Shown here: positions 6,774 to 13,020 of the stretch, in pieces
Numbering within the stretch: position 1 is the first letter of the stretch
Layout: every line of letters begins with the position of its first letter
DNA from: an uncultured Clostridium sp.
Lineage (GTDB): Bacteria; Bacillota; Clostridia; TANB77; CAG-508
Assembly: GCA_946498265.1 (NCBI GenBank)
Contig: CAMMNR010000034.1
Location: 1 to 13,999, forward strand
DNA: 13,999 bases
Reading direction: 5' to 3'
The notes under the pieces: generated by a model
The model's input: the letters and a program-made list of their open reading frames with translations, nothing else
What the model was told of the DNA's origin: nothing
Database searches by the model: none
Translations under genes and position numbers: made by a program

Positions 6774-8768
6774 ATGAGAAAAAATTTTTTAAGTAAGATA
6801 CCAATTAATATGAAATTGACTTTTGCTTGTATTATTGGATTATTAATTATTGGATTATTGTATTATCCATTAATACCTAAATTACTTAACTATCCACCTG
6901 ACTCCATTAATAATGCTTTTCAAATAAAAGTTAATTATTTTTATTATACTACTCAATATATATCAATAGTTGCTTTTGCTGTAATAGCTTTTTTAATAAT
7001 TTTACCTATATTATTTAGAAAAGTTAATAAAATAGATAAAACTAGTAATTTAGATGTAGAGAAAAATACTGATAATGTAATTTCAATAATAAAAACTTGT
7101 TTTAATTTTCCTATTGTTATGTTATTAACTTTTATGATATTACCACCTTTAGTTGTATTTTTAGGATTATTGTTTTTAAAACAGGAATTTATATTTTCAC
7201 TTAAGGTTACATTTATAATATTTTCTATGTGTGCATTATTAGCTTTAGTAATTTATGCTTTTAGTCGTTTTCTTTTTGAAAATGTATTGAAAAAAATTAA
7301 GATAACTAATGCTAAATATGGTATAAGATTGAATGTAAAAAATAGAATGTTATTACAATTATTACCTTTACTTTTATATACAATAGTGTTTTCGTTTTTA
7401 ATTCTATACTCTCAACTTACAGAGATAAAGGGTGATTCTTTATATGATTATTATAGAGAAATATTAGTAAATGATTTTGAGAATAAAACTATACAATCTG
7501 TTGAAGAAGCTAAAAATATGCTAGAAAAAGTTTCTTTAAAATCTCCTGATGATTCTATATTTATTTTAAAATCAGATGGTGAGGAATATTATTCTGAAAA
7601 TGAGTTGTCTGACTTTTTTAAAACATATATTTTAGATTTTGGAGAAAAAACTAATGGACATACATATGAATATTATGGTGATCCAACACAAGGAACTTTT
7701 ATAACTGTTAATATAAATGGTGAGGACTATATTTTAGGAATACGTTATTCCGTATTTACTAATGATACTATAATTAATATTGTGCCATTATTTGGTATAG
7801 TTATTATAATTAATTTGTTATTTATTGTTATTTTCGCTATAAATTATGGAAATCAATTGAAAGTTATTACAAAAAGTTTATCTGATATATCAAAGAATTC
7901 ATCTGATTATGTAGGATCTAAATTACCTGTATATTCTAATGATGAAATAGGAGATTTGACAATTGCTTTTAATAATATTCAAGATATGACAAAGAGTTAT
8001 ATTAAACAATTACATGATAATCAAGATACTTTAATGGAAAAAGAACGTTTAGCTTCGTTAGGTCAATTGATAGGTGGAATTGCTCATAACCTAAAAACTC
8101 CAATAATGTCAATATCAGGTGCAGCTGAAGGATTAGATGATTTGATTAAAGAATACGATTCATCAATTGGAGACCCAACTGTAAATAATGACGACCACCA
8201 TGATATTGCTAAAGATATGTCTCAATGGGTATTAAAAATTAAAAATTATACTGAATATATGTCTGATATTATAACAGCAGTTAAAGGTCAAGCTGTAACA
8301 TTGTCAAATGAACAAGATGTTTCATTTACTATTGAAGAATTATTAAAACGTGTTAATATTTTAATGAAACATGAATTGAAAAATGCTATTATTTATTTAA
8401 ACATCTCTGTAAAAGTTGATGAAAATACAGTAATTCGAGGAGATGTAAATAGTCTAGTACAGATTATAAATAACATGATTTCAAATTCAATACAAGCATA
8501 TAATGGAAAACCAGAACAAAATATTGACCTTATAGTTGAGAAAAAAGAAAATAATTTGGTAATTTCTGTTAAAGACTATGGTTGCGGAATACCTGAAAAG
8601 GTTAAGGAAAAGTTATTTAAAGAGATGGTAACTACAAAAGGTAAAAATGGAACTGGATTAGGACTTTATATGTCATATTCAACAATTAGAGCTCATTTTA
8701 ATGGTAATATGACTGTTGAATCAGAAGAAGGAAAAGGTTGTACTTTTAGTATAATATTACCTTTATAA
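6774..8768 (+). CDS. Membrane sensor histidine kinase with six predicted helices
   Basis: The 664-residue protein begins with four membrane helices (about 14-34, 59-82, 112-135 and 141-165), joined by a basic cytoplasmic loop at 83-111. A fifth helix (193-213) leads to an outside domain of about 120 residues (214-332) that may be Cache-like. A sixth helix (333-357) leads to a HAMP-like linker, a dimerisation helix with IAHNLKTPI (H438), and an ATPase domain with NNMISNSIQAY (566-576), DYGCGIP (601-607) and GTGLGL (626-631). The residue after the histidine is Asn rather than the usual Glu. The gene starts 47 bases after the NRPS with no intervening terminator, so the two are probably co-transcribed. 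The GGG of its ribosome site lies about 14 bases from the ATG, which is long. The likely partner is the next gene. Confidence 0.88.
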   Translation: MRKNFLSKIPINMKLTFACIIGLLIIGLLYYPLIPKLLNYPPDSINNAFQIKVNYFYYTTQYISIVAFAVIAFLIILPILFRKVNKIDKTSNLDVEKNTDNVISIIKTCFNFPIVMLLTFMILPPLVVFLGLLFLKQEFIFSLKVTFIIFSMCALLALVIYAFSRFLFENVLKKIKITNAKYGIRLNVKNRMLLQLLPLLLYTIVFSFLILYSQLTEIKGDSLYDYYREILVNDFENKTIQSVEEAKNMLEKVSLKSPDDSIFILKSDGEEYYSENELSDFFKTYILDFGEKTNGHTYEYYGDPTQGTFITVNINGEDYILGIRYSVFTNDTIINIVPLFGIVIIINLLFIVIFAINYGNQLKVITKSLSDISKNSSDYVGSKLPVYSNDEIGDLTIAFNNIQDMTKSYIKQLHDNQDTLMEKERLASLGQLIGGIAHNLKTPIMSISGAAEGLDDLIKEYDSSIGDPTVNNDDHHDIAKDMSQWVLKIKNYTEYMSDIITAVKGQAVTLSNEQDVSFTIEELLKRVNILMKHELKNAIIYLNISVKVDENTVIRGDVNSLVQIINNMISNSIQAYNGKPEQNIDLIVEKKENNLVISVKDYGCGIPEKVKEKLFKEMVTTKGKNGTGLGLYMSYSTIRAHFNGNMTVESEEGKGCTFSIILPL

Positions 8769-8776
8769 GATGAACT

Positions 8777-8805
8777 AACAGTGCCAAATCGGCACTGTTT
8801 TTTTT
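8777..8805 (+). terminator. Rho-independent terminator after the histidine kinase
   Basis: AACAGTGCC (8777-8785) and GGCACTGTT (8791-8799) form a perfect nine-pair stem around a five-base loop, running directly into a tract of T bases through 8805. It closes the NRPS-kinase operon eight bases after the kinase stop and separates it from the response regulator. Confidence 0.93.
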
Positions 8806-8827
8806 GCGTGAATTTTGTAAAAAATGC

Positions 8828-8856
8828 TTGCATTTTGCACTTTTTATTAATATAAT
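8828..8856 (+). promoter_or_regulatory. Near-consensus sigma-A promoter of the response regulator gene
   Basis: TTGCAT (8828-8833) and a perfect TATAAT (8851-8856) are separated by 17 bases. Transcription should start near 8863, giving an 80-base leader. It is the best promoter in the window and shows that the regulator is made independently of the NRPS-kinase transcript. Confidence 0.75.
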
Positions 8857-8877
8857 GTGGATAGAAAATTCAAGATA

Positions 8878-8930
8878 ACAAATTTTATTTATTTGAATAT
8901 AAAAATTTGTCAAATCATAATTATTCAAAT
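8878..8930 (+). other. Leader RNA with two mutually exclusive hairpins before the regulator's ribosome site
   Basis: Hairpin one pairs ACAAATTTT (8878-8886) with AAAATTTGT (8902-8910). Hairpin two pairs ATTTGAATA (8891-8899) with TATTCAAAT (8922-8930). The arms interleave, so both cannot form as simple nested stems. The second one ends directly at the GGGGGG ribosome binding site (8931-8936). It matches no riboswitch class I recognise, and both stems are A-U rich. Confidence 0.35.
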
Positions 8931-8941
8931 GGGGGGTTTTT

Positions 8942-10012
8942 ATGAGAAAGAGTTTACAAAATATACAAAATTCTACTAATGATAATTCAAATTATAAAAT
9001 ATTAGCAGTTGATGACGAGCAAGGTATTATTGATTCACTTTCTATATTTCTAAAAAGAAGTGGATACAATTTTACAGGGATAACTGACCCTCAGGAAGCA
9101 ATTGAGCGTGTTAGAAATGAACATTTTGACTTGATGATTTTAGACTTTATAATGACTCCTTTTCATGGAGATCAAGTTGTTGAAGAAATAAGGAAGTTCA
9201 ATAAAGAATTATATATATTATTACTTACAGGACACAAAGATTTAGCACCTCCACTTGAAACAATAAAAAGGTTAGATATACAGGGATATTGTGAAAAAAG
9301 CGATAAATTTGACCAATTATTATTATTGATTGAATCAGGTATAAAATCAATTGAACAAATGCATGAAATAAAGAAAATAAATGAACAATTAAAAGATACA
9401 TACGAAAAATTAGAACAAGCATATTTGGAAAGTATTGAGACATTACGTTATACTGTTGAAGCTAAGGATACATATACAAGAGGTCATTCTGATAGAGTTT
9501 CTGAATTATCAGTATTAATAGGTAAAAAAGTTGGATTATCTGAGCAAGATTTGAGAACACTTCAAATTGGCGGATTATTCCACGATATTGGTAAAATAGG
9601 TGTTCCAGATACTATTTTGCAAAAAGAATCTAAATTAACAGATGATGAATATTCAGAAATAAAAAATCATCCTTCGATTGGTGTACACATATTGTCAAAT
9701 GCTACTATTTTTAAGGATATTATTCCAATTGTAAAACATCATCATGAAAGATATGATGGCCATGGATATCCTAGTCAATTAAAAGGTGAAGAAATTCCTT
9801 ATTTAGCTAGAATAACAGCAATAGCAGATAGTTTTGATGCTATGACTTCTAGAAGATCTTATAGAGATGCTTTACCTTTGGATGTTGTTAAAGAAGAATT
9901 TAGAAAAAATAAAGGTACTCAATTCGATCCAGAGTTAGCTGATGCATTTTTGGATATTTTGGAAAATCATTTTGATGAAATCAAAGAAATACAGGATAAA
10001 TATGTTGGATAG
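8942..10012 (+). CDS. Response regulator with HD-GYP c-di-GMP phosphodiesterase domain
   Basis: The 356-residue protein has an N-terminal receiver domain (about 18-135) with the acidic pair D24-D25, phosphoacceptor D68 in LMILDFIM, T96 and K119. A coiled linker (about 138-165) follows, then an HD-GYP domain (about 168-345). The metal and active-site residues look complete: H182 in RGHSDR, HD at 214-215, then H266 to P277, where HHxxxDGxGYP reads HHERYDGHGYP (267-277). Known members hydrolyse cyclic di-GMP to pGpG or GMP, and phosphorylation of the receiver would control this. It is cytosolic. GGGGGG at 8931-8936, five bases upstream, sets the start. The AG of its TAG stop is part of the inverted repeat at 10011-10060. 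The kinase just upstream is the likely partner. Confidence 0.93.
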   Translation: MRKSLQNIQNSTNDNSNYKILAVDDEQGIIDSLSIFLKRSGYNFTGITDPQEAIERVRNEHFDLMILDFIMTPFHGDQVVEEIRKFNKELYILLLTGHKDLAPPLETIKRLDIQGYCEKSDKFDQLLLLIESGIKSIEQMHEIKKINEQLKDTYEKLEQAYLESIETLRYTVEAKDTYTRGHSDRVSELSVLIGKKVGLSEQDLRTLQIGGLFHDIGKIGVPDTILQKESKLTDDEYSEIKNHPSIGVHILSNATIFKDIIPIVKHHHERYDGHGYPSQLKGEEIPYLARITAIADSFDAMTSRRSYRDALPLDVVKEEFRKNKGTQFDPELADAFLDILENHFDEIKEIQDKYVG

Positions 10013-10060
10013 GGGACGTTCCTTTAATCCCTAAAATTAGGGATTAAAGGAACGTCCCCT
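10011..10060. repeat. Perfect 24-bp-arm inverted repeat (REP/REPIN-like) between convergent genes
   Basis: Arms 10011-10034 and 10037-10060 are exact reverse complements around a two-base AA centre; each begins AGGGGACGTTCC. The element is more GC-rich than its surroundings. It supplies the AG of the regulator's TAG stop, and the final Gly-Thr-Phe-Leu codons plus stop of Tex. It probably stalls or terminates converging transcription, although no clear U-tract follows either arm. A single copy is seen here, and no associated transposase. Confidence 0.85.
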
Positions 10061-12233
10061 TCATAGATAGTCCAACTTTTTGTCTTTCTTTATCTATTTT
10101 TATAACTTTAACTTTTATAATATCTCCTACAGAAACAACTTCAGAAGGATTTTTTATAAATTTATCACTCATTTCAGAAATATGTACTAAACCATCATGT
10201 TTAACACCAATATCTACAAATGCTCCAAAATCTATAACATTTCTAACTGTACCTGTTAGTACCATCCCTTCTTTTAAATCTTCAAATTTTAAGACATCTG
10301 AACGTAAAATTGGTTTTGGCATATCTTCTCTTGGGTCTCTTCCTGGTTTTGAAAGTTCTGATATAATATCTGATAATGTCATTTCCCCTATTTCTAATTC
10401 TTTTGCCATTTGTTTTACATCAATTGTTTTTAATTTATTTCTTAATTCTTCTAACTTTTCTTTATCTTTTAAATCATTTTTATTAAATCCAATAGATTTT
10501 AACAATTTTTCTGTTGCTTCATAACTTTCTGGGTGAACTGCAGTTATTTCTAATGGATTGTCTCCATCCATTATTCTTAAGAAACCTGCACATTGCTCAA
10601 ATGCTACTTTTCCTAGTTTTGGTACTTTTAATAATTCTTTTCTGTTTTTTAGTTTTCCATTTTCATCTCTATATTTTACAATATTTTTAGCTATTGTGTT
10701 GTTTATTCCTGAAACATATGATAATAGTGATGGTGTTGCAGTATTTACGTCTACACCTACTTTATTAACACTATCTTCCACAACTCCTGTCAAACTTTCA
10801 GCTAATTTCTTTTGATTAACATCATGTTGATATTGTCCTACTCCTATTGCTTTTGGGTCTATTTTTACAAGTTCTGCTAATGGATCTTGTAATCTTCTTG
10901 CTATTGATATCGCTCCTCTTATAGATACATTGATATCTGGATATTCTTCTGTTGCAAGTTTTGATGCTGAATATACTGATGCTCCAGCTTCACTCACTAT
11001 TGCATAATGAACTGGTCTTGAAGCTTCTTTTATCATATCTGCAACAAACATTTCTGATTCTCTTGAAGCTGTTCCATTACCTATTGCAATCATATCAATT
11101 TTATCTTTTTCTATTAATTTTAAAAGCTCTTTTTTAGCATTTTCTACATCATTTTGAGGTTCTGTTGGATATACTGTTGTGTAATCCAAGACTTTTCCTG
11201 TTTCGTCAATTACAGCTATTTTACATCCTGTTCTATATGCAGGATCAAATCCCATTACTGTTTTACCTTTTATAGGTGCTCCTAAAAGTAGTTGTTTTGA
11301 ATTTTGTCCAAATACTTTTATTGCTTTTTCTTCTGCTTTTTCTGTTAAATCTGAACGTATTTCTCTATCAATAGATGGTTCTATTAATCTTTTGAAACTA
11401 TCTAATATAGTTTCTTTTAGCATTTCAGTAAATTGTGTTTGTCCTTTTAATATATCTCGTTCGATATATGCAAAAATTTTTTCCTCTGGTTTTTCTATTT
11501 TTACTTTTAAGAAATCTTCTTTTTCTCCTCTGTTTATTGCTAAAATTCTATGACTTGGTATGTATTTAATAGCTTCTTGATAATCATAATACATCTCATA
11601 ATTTGATTTTTCTTCTTTTGTAGCTTTTGTTACAATTAACCCTTCTCTAAACAAAAGTCTTTTTATTTCTTTTCTATATTTTGCATTGTCTGATATATCT
11701 TCTGCAATAATATCTAATGCTCCTTGAATTGCCTCTTCTGCTGTTGCTACTACTTTATCTTTATTTTTCTTATCTTCTTCACTTAATTTGTCTATATTTA
11801 TGTATTGTTTTGCAATTTCTTCAATTGGTGTTTTTTCTTCTTGTTTTATAATTATCTCTGCCAATGGTTCTAATCCTTTTGCTTTTGCAACTGTTGCCCT
11901 TGTTTTTTTCTTTTGTTTGTATGGTCTATAGATGTCTTCTACTTCTGCAAGAGTTTTAGCTATTGCAACAGCTTTTACAATTTCATCAGTTAATTTTCCT
12001 TGTTCATCTATTGAATTTATTACTTCTTGTTTTCTTTGTTCTAAATTCCTTAAATAATTTAGTCTTTCCCCTAAATCTCTAAGTATTTCATCACTTAGCC
12101 CTCCTGTAACTTCTTTTCTGTAACGTGCTATGAATGGAATTGTATTTCCTTCATCAATTAAATTTATTGCCGCTTCTACTTGTTTTTCTTTTATATTTAA
12201 TTCTTCTGCTATTGTTTTTATTATTTTTTCCAT
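10044..12233 (-). CDS. tex: Tex-family RNA-binding transcription accessory protein
   Basis: The 729-residue protein has the complete Tex layout: an N-terminal helical region with TIPFIARYRKEVTGGL (31-46), a YqgF/RNase H-like domain beginning KTVMGFDPAYRTGCKIAV (324-341), the family signature VGQYQHDV (465-472), helix-hairpin-helix segments (about 495-560), and a C-terminal S1 RNA-binding domain (about 654-725, GTVRNVIDFGAFVDIGV). Family members bind nucleic acid and RNA polymerase and affect transcription and stress tolerance; a precise enzymatic role is not established. AAGGAAA at 12241-12247, seven bases upstream, supports the start. The last four residues (GTFL) and stop are encoded inside the inverted repeat at 10011-10060, so the native C-terminus seems to have been replaced. 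It converges on the response regulator and is probably unrelated to it. Confidence 0.95.
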   Translation of the reverse strand: MEKIIKTIAEELNIKEKQVEAAINLIDEGNTIPFIARYRKEVTGGLSDEILRDLGERLNYLRNLEQRKQEVINSIDEQGKLTDEIVKAVAIAKTLAEVEDIYRPYKQKKKTRATVAKAKGLEPLAEIIIKQEEKTPIEEIAKQYINIDKLSEEDKKNKDKVVATAEEAIQGALDIIAEDISDNAKYRKEIKRLLFREGLIVTKATKEEKSNYEMYYDYQEAIKYIPSHRILAINRGEKEDFLKVKIEKPEEKIFAYIERDILKGQTQFTEMLKETILDSFKRLIEPSIDREIRSDLTEKAEEKAIKVFGQNSKQLLLGAPIKGKTVMGFDPAYRTGCKIAVIDETGKVLDYTTVYPTEPQNDVENAKKELLKLIEKDKIDMIAIGNGTASRESEMFVADMIKEASRPVHYAIVSEAGASVYSASKLATEEYPDINVSIRGAISIARRLQDPLAELVKIDPKAIGVGQYQHDVNQKKLAESLTGVVEDSVNKVGVDVNTATPSLLSYVSGINNTIAKNIVKYRDENGKLKNRKELLKVPKLGKVAFEQCAGFLRIMDGDNPLEITAVHPESYEATEKLLKSIGFNKNDLKDKEKLEELRNKLKTIDVKQMAKELEIGEMTLSDIISELSKPGRDPREDMPKPILRSDVLKFEDLKEGMVLTGTVRNVIDFGAFVDIGVKHDGLVHISEMSDKFIKNPSEVVSVGDIIKVKVIKIDKERQKVGLSMKGTFL

Positions 12234-12349
12234 CTTACCATTTCCTTGTTTTTTTATTTACAATCAATTTTTCTAGTATAAGAAAATTAGCTTTTATATT
12301 GTCTGATTTTTAGATTTTTGTATATTAAAAGGTTAAATTATGATTTTTT

Positions 12350-12438
12350 ATTACATTAAATAATGATTGTATAAGAAACTTTAATGTAATTAACAGATTT
12401 TTTACTAAAAAATCTTTGATTATTTTTAGAATAATTCT
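12350..12438. repeat. Cluster of three consecutive palindromes in the Tex-GNAT intergenic stretch
   Basis: Three dyads follow one another. ATTACATTAAA (12350-12360) is mirrored at 12380-12390 around a 19-base loop. AGATTTTTTA (12395-12404) is mirrored at 12406-12415 around one base. AGAATAATTCT (12428-12438) is the third. They lie between the 39-codon ORF and Tex and may terminate the former's transcript or be the remnant of a small mobile element. The rest of 12248-12462 is plain AT-rich DNA with no recognisable gene; a possible Tex -10 (TATACT on the minus strand, near 12278) lacks a good -35. Confidence 0.45.
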
Positions 12439-12462
12439 GAAATTATACTTTTATAAATTTGT

Positions 12463-12582
12463 TTACATTATCTTTTGTATTTCTATATTTTTTAATGATT
12501 TTTTATCAAAAATTGTAGAGTAAAATTGTTTAATTATTTCTTCTATTTTTTGTATATCATTTTCCTTTGATGAATATATCAT
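12463..12582 (-). CDS. 39-residue ORF overlapping the end of the GNAT fragment
   Basis: The frame encodes a short, charged, probably helical peptide (MIYSSKENDIQKIEEIIKQF, then 19 more residues). Its ATG overlaps the TAA of the upstream fragment as TAATG, an arrangement that often gives translational coupling. There is no separate ribosome binding site. I do not recognise a family. It may be a coupled small gene, or an out-of-frame piece of downstream coding sequence left after the acetyltransferase was disrupted. Confidence 0.3.
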   Translation of the reverse strand: MIYSSKENDIQKIEEIIKQFYSTIFDKKSLKNIEIQKIM

Positions 12583-12788
12583 TAACTTAAAATGTACTCT
12601 TCTATTTCATCTATTATGCAATAACCTTTAGCTATTCCATCTTCTTCAAAAATGTATGTTTCTTCTTTATCTTTTAGCATTCTTTTTCTAAATTTTTCTA
12701 AGTTTGGTCTCTCGTTTTTAGGGAAATCTTTTATTATATGTTTCCTATATAAATCCTTAAATTCTTTAAATTTAATTTTCCTTAGCAT
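12582..12788 (-). pseudogene. Truncated GNAT-type N-acetyltransferase (N-terminal fragment)
   Basis: The 68 residues resemble the start of a small GNAT acetyltransferase. A basic first strand and helix (MLRKIKFKEFKDLYRKHI) is followed by a proline-containing segment (FPKNERPN), a helix, and paired strands (ETYIFEEDGIAKGYCIIDEI) typical of the central sheet. The frame stops just where the next strand and the acetyl-CoA-binding R/Q-x-x-G-x-G/A loop should follow, and that loop is absent. The promoter-proximal signals look healthy, with AGGAGG at 12794-12799 five bases before the ATG, so the truncation may be recent. The family call rests on fold-like pattern only. An intact small protein is the alternative. 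Confidence 0.5.
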
Positions 12789-12812
12789 TTTTTCCTCCTT
12801 TATCCATATCTT

Positions 12813-12841
12813 ATATTATTATATTTTTTCTTTTTTATCAA
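12813..12841 (-). promoter_or_regulatory. Possible promoter of the GNAT fragment
   Basis: On the minus strand TTGATA (12836-12841) and TAATAT (12813-12818) are 17 bases apart, about 25 bases upstream of the GNAT start codon. The -10 matches consensus only partly, and the -35 overlaps a six-pair hairpin (12839-12852). Confidence 0.33.
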
Positions 12842-12977
12842 GCTTTAGCTTGGAAAATTTTTCAATTTTTAATTTATATATGTAATTTGTTTTATTTCAA
12901 TATTATATTTAATTCTATTATTAATTAATATCTTAATTTAGAAATCAATAAAATTTTAATGTATATTTTATTCATGC

Positions 12978-13013
12978 AAAAGAGAAATTCTTTTAAAATA
13001 GAATTCCTCTTTT
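12978..13013 (-). terminator. Terminator after the ABC-F gene
   Basis: Arms 12978-12991 and 13000-13013 pair over 14 positions around an eight-base loop. The single A/C mismatch on the plus strand becomes a G-U pair in the minus-strand transcript. It starts eight bases past the stop codon and has A and U tracts at the stem base. Confidence 0.72.
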
Positions 13014-13020
13014 TTAATTA

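Noticed and set aside
8863..8941. c-di-GMP riboswitch before the HD-GYP regulator
   Set aside because: The leader is almost entirely A/T before the GGGGGG ribosome site and lacks the conserved G/C-containing helices and tetraloop of either c-di-GMP riboswitch class.
12839..12852. CAAGCT-TT-AGCTTG hairpin as a terminator
   Set aside because: It has only six pairs with a two-base loop and no gene ending just before it on either strand; it overlaps a possible -35 instead.
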